Below, one piece after another: positions 46,920 through 55,664 of a DNA stretch of 64,000 nucleotides. The position numbers and the translations under genes were made by a program. The stretch is from Chromatium weissei (GTDB lineage Bacteria > Pseudomonadota > Gammaproteobacteria > Chromatiales > Chromatiaceae): NCBI RefSeq assembly GCF_016583765.1, contig NZ_NRRR01000005.1:124001-188000 (forward strand), read 5' to 3'. Numbering within the stretch: the stretch's first letter is position 1; each line of letters begins with the position of its first letter. The notes under the pieces were generated by a model, which did no database searches, was not told where the DNA came from, and saw only the letters and a list, made by a program, of their open reading frames with translations.

Positions 46920-47837
46920 ATGGAAGTTGCACGATTGAACACCCGTTTTGGCATTTCTGGAGTTCTGCATTTCAGCGAAGGGCGCGGCGGTTTGACGATG
47001 ATTGAAATCGAAAACCACCACGCCACTGCGACAATCTCGCCTTATGCCGGACAGGTGCTGGCTTATCGACCACACACCGCACCCGATGAACTGCTGTTTG
47101 TCAGCGAGCGGGCGTATTACGCGGCGGGCAAGGCAATCAAAGGCGGAATTCCAATTTGCTGGCCGTGGTTTGGTCCTGATCCAGAAAATAAAGGACGCGG
47201 TGGTCATGGTTTTGTGCGGGCATGGGCGTGGACAGTCTTGGCTTGCGCGCAGCAGGCGAATGGTGAAACGACAGTCAAACTGGGTTTGACTGATGATGCG
47301 GCGACTCGTGAGATTTGGCCGCACCAATTCAATCTTCAACTAGAAATCGTGGTCGGCGCGACGCTGACGGTGACGCTCATCACGCGCAATACCGGCGATG
47401 CGCCGATTGAAATCACGCAGGGCTTGCACACCTATTTCAAAGTCGGCGACGCGACACAAACGCAAGTGCTCGGTTTGGACGGCGTGCAATACATCGACAA
47501 GGCAGCGGGCGCGGGCGATGCGCTGATCAAACAAGATGGCGCGGTGACCGTCGCCAGCGAAGTCAATCGCATTTACGAGCGCGTGCCATCACGGTTGCGA
47601 ATTGAAGACCCGGTGCTTCATCGCCGCATCGTGATTGACTCCGTGCACAGCCAAACCTGCGTGGTGTGGAATCCGTGGGTAGAAACGGCGCTGGCGATGG
47701 ACGATCTGGATGAGCTTGATTATTTACGGTTTATTTGCGTGGAAACGGTCAACACCGCCTCGGAAATGATCACCATTCCAGCGCGAGGCGAAGCGCGAAT
47801 TGGCGCGGAATATCGTATCGAGGCGCTCGATTTATGA
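46920..47837 (+). CDS. yeaD: D-hexose-6-phosphate mutarotase (YeaD)
   Basis: YeaD interconverts alpha and beta anomers of glucose 6-phosphate in the cytoplasm. The 305-residue aldose-1-epimerase-fold protein has KAIKGGIPICWPWFGP near residue 76, THGLHTYFKV with the catalytic His near 169, WNPWVE, and CVETVN with the catalytic Glu near 274. A start at 46920 follows GAGGAG; a later Met at residue 27 is another possibility. Its stop overlaps the glnE start (ATGA). Confidence 0.92.
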   Translation: MEVARLNTRFGISGVLHFSEGRGGLTMIEIENHHATATISPYAGQVLAYRPHTAPDELLFVSERAYYAAGKAIKGGIPICWPWFGPDPENKGRGGHGFVRAWAWTVLACAQQANGETTVKLGLTDDAATREIWPHQFNLQLEIVVGATLTVTLITRNTGDAPIEITQGLHTYFKVGDATQTQVLGLDGVQYIDKAAGAGDALIKQDGAVTVASEVNRIYERVPSRLRIEDPVLHRRIVIDSVHSQTCVVWNPWVETALAMDDLDELDYLRFICVETVNTASEMITIPARGEARIGAEYRIEALDL

Positions 47838-50701
47838 GCCACGACGACACTGCTCATGCCGTGACCGCTGCGCATTGGCAAGATTGGCTCAATTGGGCAG
47901 CGGCGCACGGCGTGACAGTGCCGAATGACGCGGCATTTGTTGCAGCGCGGGCGCGAGTCTGGAAAGCCAGCGAATTCGTCGCCATCAGCGTGGCACGGCA
48001 TCCGACTGAATTTGCTGAATTATTGACTGGCGAAAATCTCGCCCGTTCCTATCGCAGTGACGAACTGGCGCACCGCCTCGCTGCCGCGCTCGCCACCGTG
48101 ACCGATGACACCGAATTGCAGCGCGCACTGCGGCAATTTCGCCGTCGGGAAATGGTGCGCATTATTTGGCGCGATATTGCCGGTTGGGCGGAGTTGCCGG
48201 AAACGCTGGAGGATTTATCGGAACTGGCGAATGTCTGCATTCAGCAAACGCTTGATTTACTGCACATTTGGACATGCAAAGAACTCGGCACACCACGCGC
48301 CAGCGATGGACGCGAATTGCGTTTGATCGTGTTGGCAATGGGCAAATTGGGCGCACGAGAACTTAATCTCAGCTCCGACATTGATTTGATTTTTGCCTTT
48401 ACGCAGAGCGGCGAAATCACCGAGGGACGGCGTTCGTTGACGCACGAGCAGTTTTTTGTGCGGCTGGCGCGGCGACTGGTGCAAACGCTCGCCAATCAAA
48501 CTGCGGACGGTTTCGTGTTTCGCGTCGATACGCGACTGCGTCCATTCGGTGAAGTCGGGCCGTTGGCGCTTAATTTTCAAGCACTTGAAGATTATTATCA
48601 GTCGCAAGCGCGAGCGTGGGAACGTTACGCCATGATCAAAGCGCGTCCGGTGACTGGCGACGCGGCTGACACCGCGCAGTTAATGGCGCTGCTGCGACCG
48701 TTTGTGTATCGGCGTTATTTGGATTTTGGCGCGTTTGAAGCGTTGCGCGAACTCAAACGCATGATTGCCAAAGAACTTTATCGGCGCGGCATGGATGCCA
48801 ACATCAAACTCGGTCCCGGCGGCATTCGTGAAATCGAATTTATCGGTCAGGCGTTTCAACTGGTGCGCGGCGGGCGCGATCCAGAATTGCAGGTGCGTCC
48901 GATTCGGCAAGTGCTCGCACTGCTCGCCGCAAAACAATTGATGCCAGCAGAAGCGGTGGCGCAACTCGATGCGGCGTATGAATTTTTGCGACTGGTCGAA
49001 AATCGGCTGCAAGCCCACCGCGATCAACAAACCCACCTGCTGCCTGATGATGAAAGCGGACGCGCTCGCCTCGCGCATGCCATGAATTTTGCGGACTGGA
49101 ATGCCTTCGCTGCGGTGTTAAACGCGCATCGCCGTCTGGTGCAACAGCAATTCGATGAAGTGTTTGCCGCGCCAGCAGCGGAACGCACGGAAACCAGCGG
49201 CGAAATCAGTTTGCAATTGCTGTGGACGGGCACTCAGGACTCCGCGCAGGAAATCAACGCGTTGGCACAAGCCGGTTTTGCCGATTCCGCCGCCGTGCAC
49301 ACCAGCCTCGTGCAATTCCGCGATGCGACCGAGCGCAAAGGTTTGAGCAGCAGCGGGCGCGAACGATTGGCGCACGTTATGCCGACGGTGTTGCGCATCA
49401 GCGCCGCCTGTGAACAACCGACATTGGCGTTAACACGCGTACTGCGGCTGTTGGAAACCATCGTGCAGCGCACGGCGTATTTAGCGATGTTGATGGAAGC
49501 GCCGGAAATTTTGGCGCAACTGTGTCGATTGGCAGGCATGAGCGCGTGGTTTACCGAGCAGATTGGACGGCAGCCGTTGCTGCTCGACGAGCTGATTGAT
49601 CCGCGTCGTTTGTACACGCCGCTGCGCCGTGAGGATTTAGAAACTGAGTTGGATGCGCTGTTGCTGCCAGTGGATGTGGCGGATTTAGAGCAGCAGATGG
49701 AGCGACTGCATCAATTCGTGCAGGGCAATGTGCTGCGGGTGGCGGCAGCGGATGTGACCGAGGTGATTCCGCTGATGGTGGTCAGTGATTATTTGACTGA
49801 AATTGCGGAGGTGGCGCTGGCGCGAGTGCTGCGGCTGGCATTTGACCATTTGCAGCGCCAGCACGGACGACCGACGGGAATCACCGGCGCGAACAGCGGC
49901 TTTCTGGTGCTCGGTTACGGCAAGCTCGGTGGCATTGAACTGGGTTACGGCTCGGATTTGGATTTGGTGTTTGTGCACGGCAGCGATGATGTGTTGGCGA
50001 TGACGGACGGCGCGAAACCGGTGAGCGCGGTGCAGTTTTACGCTCGGCTGGGTCAGCGCATGATTCACATGCTGACCACGCGCACATTGTCGGGAGCCCT
50101 ATATGACGTGGATATGCGGCTGCGTCCAGACGGAAATAAAGGAATGCTGGTGCGCTCGTTGACTGCGTTTGCGGCGTATCAAGAAACGGATGCGTGGACG
50201 TGGGAACATCAGGCGCTGGTGCGAGCGCGTCCGGTGGCAGGTGATTCGATGCTGGCGCAACAATTTGCTGCCGTGCGGCGAGCGGTGTTGTGCCGTCACC
50301 GTGAACCGGAACAATTGCAGCGCGAAGTGCGGGAAATGCGCGAAAAGATGCGCGTCAATTTGGATAAAACCACTGCCGAACGCTTTGATCTCAAACAGGG
50401 TGCGGGCGGTATTGCCGACATTGAGTTCATGGTTCAATACGCGGTGTTGCGTTGGGCAGCGGAGTATCCGGTGCTGGTGAAGTGGACTGATAACATTCGG
50501 TTATTGGAAACTTTGGCGCACTTGGGGCTGTTGCCGGAACACGCTGCTCACAGGCTCACCGATGCGTATAAAACCTTGCGGGCGGTTTACCATCGCCACG
50601 CACTGACGCAACAGCCACAAACGATTGCTGCTGACCAATTGCTGGTCGAACGCGAGCAAGTGCGGGAACTGTGGCGCACGTTGCTGAATAGCGATCATTG
50701 A
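47834..50701 (+). CDS. glnE: bifunctional glutamine synthetase adenylyltransferase/deadenylase GlnE
   Basis: GlnE adds and removes AMP on glutamine synthetase in response to nitrogen status through PII. The 955-residue protein has two nucleotidyltransferase domains: the N-terminal deadenylase with GKLGARELNLSSDIDLIFAF near residue 168, and the C-terminal adenylyltransferase with GKLGGIELGYGSDLDLVFVH near 693. The GGIREIEFIGQ and GGIADIEFMVQ motifs follow each. Length is normal. It is translationally coupled to yeaD; an in-frame start 99 nt earlier lies inside yeaD and is rejected. Confidence 0.96.
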   Translation: MSHDDTAHAVTAAHWQDWLNWAAAHGVTVPNDAAFVAARARVWKASEFVAISVARHPTEFAELLTGENLARSYRSDELAHRLAAALATVTDDTELQRALRQFRRREMVRIIWRDIAGWAELPETLEDLSELANVCIQQTLDLLHIWTCKELGTPRASDGRELRLIVLAMGKLGARELNLSSDIDLIFAFTQSGEITEGRRSLTHEQFFVRLARRLVQTLANQTADGFVFRVDTRLRPFGEVGPLALNFQALEDYYQSQARAWERYAMIKARPVTGDAADTAQLMALLRPFVYRRYLDFGAFEALRELKRMIAKELYRRGMDANIKLGPGGIREIEFIGQAFQLVRGGRDPELQVRPIRQVLALLAAKQLMPAEAVAQLDAAYEFLRLVENRLQAHRDQQTHLLPDDESGRARLAHAMNFADWNAFAAVLNAHRRLVQQQFDEVFAAPAAERTETSGEISLQLLWTGTQDSAQEINALAQAGFADSAAVHTSLVQFRDATERKGLSSSGRERLAHVMPTVLRISAACEQPTLALTRVLRLLETIVQRTAYLAMLMEAPEILAQLCRLAGMSAWFTEQIGRQPLLLDELIDPRRLYTPLRREDLETELDALLLPVDVADLEQQMERLHQFVQGNVLRVAAADVTEVIPLMVVSDYLTEIAEVALARVLRLAFDHLQRQHGRPTGITGANSGFLVLGYGKLGGIELGYGSDLDLVFVHGSDDVLAMTDGAKPVSAVQFYARLGQRMIHMLTTRTLSGALYDVDMRLRPDGNKGMLVRSLTAFAAYQETDAWTWEHQALVRARPVAGDSMLAQQFAAVRRAVLCRHREPEQLQREVREMREKMRVNLDKTTAERFDLKQGAGGIADIEFMVQYAVLRWAAEYPVLVKWTDNIRLLETLAHLGLLPEHAAHRLTDAYKTLRAVYHRHALTQQPQTIAADQLLVEREQVRELWRTLLNSDH

Positions 50702-50729
50702 ATTATTGATTTTATTGCGGAGTTGAACG

Positions 50730-51659
50730 ATGGCGACGATGGAAGACCGCGACGGTCTGATTTGGTTAGATGGCGCAATGGTTCCGTGGCGAGAAGCGAA
50801 GACGCATGTGTTAACGCACACGCTGCATTACGGCATGGGCGTGTTTGAAGGCGTGCGGGCGTATGAAACTGCGCGAGGTGCGGCGATTTTTCGTTTGGAA
50901 GAACACACCAAACGGCTGTTCAATTCTGCGCACATTCTCAATATGGCGATGCCTTGGAGTCAGGCGACGATCAATCAGGCACATTGCGACGTGGTGCGCG
51001 AGAACGGGCTGAGTTCCGGTTACATTCGCCCGATGTGCTTTTATGGCGCGGAAGGCATGGGCTTGCGAGCAGACAATTTGCAGGTGCATTGCATGGTTGC
51101 CGCGTGGCCCTGGGGCGCATATCTCGGTGAAGACAACATGCGCAACGGCATTCGTATTCGCGTGTCGTCGTTCACCCGTCATCACGTCAACATCACCATG
51201 TGCCGCGCCAAAGCCAACGGTAACTACATGAATTCGATGCTGGCGCTGCAAGAGGCGCTGCGCGATGGTTACGACGAGGCGCTGCTGCTCGATGCGTCTG
51301 GTTATGTGATGGAAGGCAGCGGCGAGAACGTGTTTATCGTCCGCGATGGCGTTTTATACACACCCGATCTGACCTCGGCGCTTGACGGCATTACGCGTCG
51401 CACCGTGTTGGAACTCTGTGCTGAATTGGGTTTGCCGGTGGTGGAAAAGCGCATCACCCGCGATGAGGTTTACATTGCCGATGAAGCGTTTTTCACCGGC
51501 ACGGCTGCCGAGGTGACGCCGATTCGTGAAGTGGACGGACGCGCCATTGGCAGTGGCACTCGCGGCCCGATTACCGAGCAGTTGCAAACGCTGTATTTCG
51601 ATCAGGTGCACGGTCGCCGCGACACGCATCCCGAATGGCTGACGCTGGTTGCCGCGTAA
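50730..51659 (+). CDS. ilvE: branched-chain amino acid aminotransferase IlvE
   Basis: IlvE is the PLP-dependent transaminase making leucine, isoleucine and valine. The 309-residue protein shows HTLHYGMGVFEGVRAY near residue 31, the PLP lysine in CRAKANGNYMNSMLA near 157, LLLDASGYVMEGSGENVFIV near 185, and AFFTGTAAEVTPIREVDGR near 253. It follows glnE by 28 nt and precedes the CHCC zinc-finger gene, an arrangement common in gamma- and betaproteobacteria. Confidence 0.96.
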   Translation: MATMEDRDGLIWLDGAMVPWREAKTHVLTHTLHYGMGVFEGVRAYETARGAAIFRLEEHTKRLFNSAHILNMAMPWSQATINQAHCDVVRENGLSSGYIRPMCFYGAEGMGLRADNLQVHCMVAAWPWGAYLGEDNMRNGIRIRVSSFTRHHVNITMCRAKANGNYMNSMLALQEALRDGYDEALLLDASGYVMEGSGENVFIVRDGVLYTPDLTSALDGITRRTVLELCAELGLPVVEKRITRDEVYIADEAFFTGTAAEVTPIREVDGRAIGSGTRGPITEQLQTLYFDQVHGRRDTHPEWLTLVAA

Positions 51660-51709
51660 TTTTCGCGTCCCCATTTTCAGAATTCCACGCGCTTTGGAGT
51701 ATTCGCCCG

Positions 51710-51919
51710 ATGTCTCATTCGCAACCACAAGCCCATTCCACAGCCTCCGCACCGGCTGGCGCAATTTCGGTGAGTCGCCGTGATTTACCGCTGTCCTGTC
51801 CGCCACCGAATGCGCCAGTATGGAATCAGCATCCACGCGTTTTTTTACCGATTGAGCATGCAAGTGACGGTGAAGTCGTGTGTCCGTATTGCGGTGCGCA
51901 TTACGCATTAAATGACTAA
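51710..51919 (+). CDS. CHCC-type zinc-finger protein
   Basis: The 69-residue protein has a C-terminal zf-CHCC domain: Cys30, His41/His50, then VVCPYCGAHYAL with Cys58 and Cys61. It resembles NDUFS6 of mitochondrial complex I, which uses the same fold. Genes of this type regularly follow ilvE. GGAG stands about 12 nt upstream of the ATG at 51710; an extended start at 51635 has no homology. Its role is unknown, but the complex I similarity is of interest beside a nuo operon. Confidence 0.75.
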   Translation: MSHSQPQAHSTASAPAGAISVSRRDLPLSCPPPNAPVWNQHPRVFLPIEHASDGEVVCPYCGAHYALND

Positions 51920-52013
51920 TCGACCACTTGGTTTTGCGCGCAATTGCCCATAAATTCGCATCGTCAACCACTTCATCATTCACTATTTCATTCAAAACTC
52001 AGGAGTTATTTGC

Positions 52014-52685
52014 ATGATAAACCAGAACAATTTTGCCGTAAGCAATCCGCAGGTGCTTACCACCAACGCCAACCGCGTATTGAAAAACACCTATCTGTTG
52101 CTGGCAGCGACACTCGGCTTCAGTGCATTTACCGCGCTGCTGTCAATTGTGCTGGCAATGCCGAGTTGGACGTATCTCGCTGCCGTGATCGTATCGATGG
52201 TATTGGGAATTTTCGTATTGCCCAAAACGGCTAATTCCGCTTCTGGTGTTGGTGTTATTTTTCTCATCACCGGACTGCTCGGTTTTGGACTCGGCGCAAT
52301 TCTGACGCAATATCTGGCGCTACCGAATGGCGGGCAAATTGTAGGATTAGCCTTTAGTGGCACGGCCGCAATTTTCCTCGGCTTATCCGGCTATGCACTG
52401 ACAACGAAACGTGATTTCAGCTTTATGGGTGGTTTCGTATTCGCCGGAATGATGGTGGTCACGATTGCCGCAATTGCAAACATCTTTTTGCATTTACCGC
52501 TGCTGTCGTTAGTGATTTCATCGGCGATTATTTTGCTGATGAGCGGATTTATTTTAATGGATACTTCGCGCATCGCACGCGGTGAAGAAACCAATTACAT
52601 CATGGCGACTTACGGCATTTATCTGAGTATTTTCAACATCTTTATTAGCCTGTTGCAGATTCTCGGCATTATGAGCGATGATTAA
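52014..52685 (+). CDS. Bax inhibitor-1/YccA family membrane protein
   Basis: The 223-residue protein has seven membrane helices and the BI-1/YccA signature: NTYLLLAATLGFSA at the start, FAGMMVVTIAAIANIFL, and DTSRIARGEETNYIMATYGIYLSIFNIF near the end, with the conserved Asp near residue 181. E. coli YccA modulates FtsH proteolysis; a similar role is likely but unproven. AGGAG precedes the ATG. A strong terminator follows. Confidence 0.93.
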   Translation: MINQNNFAVSNPQVLTTNANRVLKNTYLLLAATLGFSAFTALLSIVLAMPSWTYLAAVIVSMVLGIFVLPKTANSASGVGVIFLITGLLGFGLGAILTQYLALPNGGQIVGLAFSGTAAIFLGLSGYALTTKRDFSFMGGFVFAGMMVVTIAAIANIFLHLPLLSLVISSAIILLMSGFILMDTSRIARGEETNYIMATYGIYLSIFNIFISLLQILGIMSDD

Positions 52686-52716
52686 ACATACGCGTTAATT
52701 TGCTGTGTTGAATAAC

Positions 52717-52748
52717 AAAAACCCCGACTGTTGCAGTCGGGGTTTTTT
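52717..52748 (+). terminator. intrinsic terminator after the YccA-like gene
   Basis: AAAAACCCCGACTG-ttg-CAGTCGGGGTTTTTT is a perfect GC stem with U tract. It ends the ilvE/zinc-finger/YccA region. Confidence 0.9.
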
Positions 52749-52826
52749 ATCGCGTCAAACAGTGTTATTCACGATCAAGTATTATTGAACTTAGAACGCC
52801 ATCAACGCCATTACGACATCGCAACG

Positions 52827-53636
52827 ATGCAACAACTGAATCTTCTCAGTTATAACGTGCAGGCGGGAATTCATTCCCGTCAATACAGCGACTATTTCAC
52901 GAATAGTTGGAAGCATTTGCTTCCGCATCCTGAGCAATTGGTTAATCTCACGCGTATTGCGCAATTGCTTTGTCAATTCGATCTTATTGGATTGCAAGAA
53001 GTGGATGCGGGCAGCCTGCGCAGCGCGTATATCGATCAGGTTCAATATCTTGCGCGGCTCGGTGCATTTCCGCACTGGTATCGCCAAATCAATCGCAATC
53101 TCGGGCTATTTGCCCAGCACAGCAATGGTTTGCTCTGTCGCTTGCGCCCGCATCACATCGTTGAACATCGCTTGCCGGGCTTGCCGGGGCGCGGGGCGGT
53201 GGTGGCGGAATTGCCGTTGACGGATGGCAGTGATTTGGCGGTGGCAATTGTGCATCTCGCGCTGGGTGGACGAGCGCAGCGTCAGCAATTGGATTATTTA
53301 ATGCAGCTTGCGACGCAACATGCGCATTTGGTGCTGATGGGGGATTTCAATTGCGGCTGTCATTCCAAAGGGTTACGTGCTTTGGTACAGCACACGGGAA
53401 TGCACGGGCTGGATTGTGCGCTGAAGACCTTTCCGAGCTGGCGACCGCGCCACACGCTGGATCACATTCTTGTTTCTGGTGCGCTGCGGGTGGTGAATGC
53501 TCGCGTCATTAACTACGCGCTTTCTGATCATTTGCCGTTGAGTATGACGATTGAATTGCCGCCGAACGTGCATTTTGTGGAAACGCTGACGCATTCAATG
53601 TCCAGAACCGGCGAGATTGATGCCAACAACACCTAA
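52827..53636 (+). CDS. endonuclease/exonuclease/phosphatase (EEP) family hydrolase
   Basis: The 269-residue protein has the EEP catalytic residues: LLSYNVQAG at the start, GLQEVDAGS with the metal Glu near residue 55, an HLALGG region, LMGDFNCG near 170, and a terminal ALSDHLPLSM with Asp-His near 230. The substrate (phosphodiester in DNA, lipid or other) cannot be read from the sequence. The ATG at 52827 is preferred; a TTG at 52731 lies inside the preceding terminator. Its last 42 nt overlap the convergent SMR gene. Confidence 0.8.
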   Translation: MQQLNLLSYNVQAGIHSRQYSDYFTNSWKHLLPHPEQLVNLTRIAQLLCQFDLIGLQEVDAGSLRSAYIDQVQYLARLGAFPHWYRQINRNLGLFAQHSNGLLCRLRPHHIVEHRLPGLPGRGAVVAELPLTDGSDLAVAIVHLALGGRAQRQQLDYLMQLATQHAHLVLMGDFNCGCHSKGLRALVQHTGMHGLDCALKTFPSWRPRHTLDHILVSGALRVVNARVINYALSDHLPLSMTIELPPNVHFVETLTHSMSRTGEIDANNT

Positions 53637-53921
53637 AATAATCAATGAGATGCTGATGAATTTCAGCATCGTCACCGCTTCTCGAAAATACATCATGCCG
53701 ATAATGGCGATGAGCGCCGTGCCCACGCCCGACCACACCGCATAAGCCACGCCGACCTCGATCTTCTTCAGTGCGAGCGTCAACGCCAAAAACGACAGCA
53801 CATAAAAGGTCAGCATCAGCGCAATCGGCAGCGGTTTGGTCAGACCATCAGACAGTTTCATAAAGGTCGTGCCGACGACTTCGAGTGCGATGGCTCCAGC
53901 CAGAAAAAACCAGTGTTGCAT
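53595..53921 (-). CDS. small multidrug resistance (SMR) family transporter
   Basis: The 108-residue, four-helix protein is EmrE-like, with the essential Glu14 in IALEVVGTTFMKLS and Tyr60/Trp63 in VAYAVWSGVGTAL. Members exchange protons for cationic drugs, guanidinium or polyamines, and the substrate cannot be told from sequence. The gene converges with, and overlaps, the EEP gene. Confidence 0.92.
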   Translation of the reverse strand: MQHWFFLAGAIALEVVGTTFMKLSDGLTKPLPIALMLTFYVLSFLALTLALKKIEVGVAYAVWSGVGTALIAIIGMMYFREAVTMLKFISISLIILGVVGINLAGSGH

Positions 53922-53963
53922 GAAGTGTCCTTTGTTTTTTAAGAATGGCGCGGTGGAAAAAAG

Positions 53964-54005
53964 TTGTCAGTTATCAGTTATCAGTTTTCAGTTTTCAGTT
54001 GTCAG
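53964..54005 (+). repeat. tandem heptanucleotide repeat, TTNTCAG x 6
   Basis: Six head-to-tail 7-mers (TTGTCAG, TTATCAG twice, TTTTCAG twice, TTGTCAG) lie between the SMR gene and ftsX. The reverse strand reads CTGANAA, a short tandem repeat type well known from cyanobacteria and also some gammaproteobacterial genomes. A related, more degenerate array is at 58037-58077. Confidence 0.85.
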
Positions 54006-54014
54006 TAATCGCGT

Positions 54015-54980
54015 TTAACTCGGTTCTGCGCCGCGCAGATGACGATTGACGGCGACCCAACTGCCAATTAAACCCAGTGAAATACTGCTCATCAGCACGA
54101 TGAAGGTCGCTGTAAAACCCAGCCCAGAAAGCTCAAATTCGCTGCGATACAGGCTTGCCAGCCGCGACACTGGCGTTTGCAGCAGCACCAGCGCCAGCGT
54201 CACCAATAACCACGCGGTCAAACCGCCCAATAATCCATACCACGCGCCGGCATATAAAAACGGACGCCGAATAAAGGCTGCCGTCGCGCCGACCAATTCC
54301 ATGATTTCGATCTCGATGCAGCGATTGAGAATTTCTAACCGAATCGTGTTACCGATAATCAACAGCACGCCAATTCCCAGCAGCACACCGAGCAAAATCA
54401 CGCCGACTTGAATCAAATCCAAAATCGCTTGAAACCGTTGCAACCACACCGTATCCATGCGGGCAAAATCCGCTTCTTTGAGCTTTAACAGCTTGTCTTG
54501 CATCACTTCCAATTGCTCCGGCGTGGCGTAATTCGGTTGCGGATAAATCGCCAACACCACCGGCAACGGATTGTTTTTTAACTGCTCCAGCGCCTCTTCA
54601 AATCCACCGAGCGCCCGAAATTCTTCCAACGCACTTTCACGCGTGATGACCTGCACCTGCGCGATTTCCGGCAATTGCCGCAGACGTTCGGCGAGATTGT
54701 TCGCTGCTGCGTCGTCGATGTCGTATTGCAAAAACAATGAAATCGCTGCGGTTTGATTCCAGCCACCAGCCAGCGTCCGTAGATTATCTGCCAGCACATA
54801 CAACGCGCCCGGCAGCGCCAGCGAAATACCAATCACCGCCACCGTCATTCCGGTCGGCAACGGCGTATCGAGCAAGCGCCCCAGCGTCGCCAGCGCACTT
54901 TGCACATGCTGGTTTAACCAGATCGCCAATTGATCGGTGAATTTGGGTAAACGGCGACGACGCAAACTGGGTTTCAGCAT
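54015..54980 (-). CDS. ftsX: cell division protein FtsX
   Basis: FtsX is the membrane partner of FtsE and, at the divisome, transmits ATP hydrolysis to periplasmic amidase activation. The 321-residue protein has one N-terminal helix, a periplasmic loop of ~120 residues (NQTAAISLFLQYDIDDAAANNLAERL...), then three C-terminal helices including LEILNRCIEIEIMELVGATAAFIRRPFLYAGAWYG. It follows ftsE with a 3-nt gap and ends the operon, downstream of which lies the heptamer repeat. Confidence 0.93.
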   Translation of the reverse strand: MLKPSLRRRRLPKFTDQLAIWLNQHVQSALATLGRLLDTPLPTGMTVAVIGISLALPGALYVLADNLRTLAGGWNQTAAISLFLQYDIDDAAANNLAERLRQLPEIAQVQVITRESALEEFRALGGFEEALEQLKNNPLPVVLAIYPQPNYATPEQLEVMQDKLLKLKEADFARMDTVWLQRFQAILDLIQVGVILLGVLLGIGVLLIIGNTIRLEILNRCIEIEIMELVGATAAFIRRPFLYAGAWYGLLGGLTAWLLVTLALVLLQTPVSRLASLYRSEFELSGLGFTATFIVLMSSISLGLIGSWVAVNRHLRGAEPS

Positions 54981-54983
54981 GAT

Positions 54984-55652
54984 TTACCAGCCACGCGTGT
55001 CGTTGATCAAACGCCCGTCGCCGAGCGTGAAGGTGCGATAGTGCATACTTTTCACCAAAGCCAAATCGTGCGTCGCAATCAGCAGCGTCACGCCAACATA
55101 TTGAAATCGCTCGAACAGTTGAAAAATCTCTTTCGATAAATCGGGATCGAGATTGCCGGTGGGTTCATCCGCCAGCAGCACCGGCGGACGACCGACCACC
55201 GCTCGCGCAATGCCGACGCGCTGCTGTTCACCACCGGAGAGCGCGACCGGAATCGCTCGCTCGCGTTTGAGCAAACCGACCTGATCGAGTGCCGCACGAA
55301 CGCGCCGCCCGACTTCCTTGTGCGGCAAGCCAGCAACCACCAGCGGCAGCGCGACGTTGTCAAACACGCTGCGATCTTGCAGCAGCCGATGATCCTGAAA
55401 AATCATGCCCACCTCGCGGCGGTGATAGGGAATTTGCGCCTGCGGCAGCGTGGCCAAATCGCGCCCGTTGACCAGAATTTGCCCGCGAGTCGGACGTTCC
55501 AACAGTCCAATCAACCGCAGCAAGGTGCTTTTGCCCGCGCCGGAATGCCCAGTCAAAAACGCCATTTCGCCCACTTTCATCTCAAAACTGATGTTGGTGA
55601 GCGCCTCGCCGCGTTCGGGATAACGTTTGAACACATGATCGAACAGAATCAC
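54984..55652 (-). CDS. ftsE: cell division ATP-binding protein FtsE
   Basis: FtsE is the ATPase of the FtsEX complex. The 222-residue ABC domain shows Walker [13 protein letters not shown] near residue 35, the signature [14 protein letters not shown] near 139, and Walker [13 protein letters not shown] near 158. It starts at GTG 55652, supported by AGGAG nine nt upstream that overlaps the ftsY stop. Order ftsY-ftsE-ftsX is as in E. coli. Confidence 0.96.
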   Translation of the reverse strand: MILFDHVFKRYPERGEALTNISFEMKVGEMAFLTGHSGAGKSTLLRLIGLLERPTRGQILVNGRDLATLPQAQIPYHRREVGMIFQDHRLLQDRSVFDNVALPLVVAGLPHKEVGRRVRAALDQVGLLKRERAIPVALSGGEQQRVGIARAVVGRPPVLLADEPTGNLDPDLSKEIFQLFERFQYVGVTLLIATHDLALVKSMHYRTFTLGDGRLINDTRGW

Positions 55653-55664
55653 GCGCTGGCGCTC

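Noticed and set aside
52731-52826. Upstream TTG start for the EEP hydrolase
   Set aside because: It lies within the terminator hairpin of the preceding gene and adds a non-homologous leader.
53964-54005. Possible CRISPR or attachment site
   Set aside because: Seven-nucleotide direct repeats with no spacers and no integrase or cas gene nearby.
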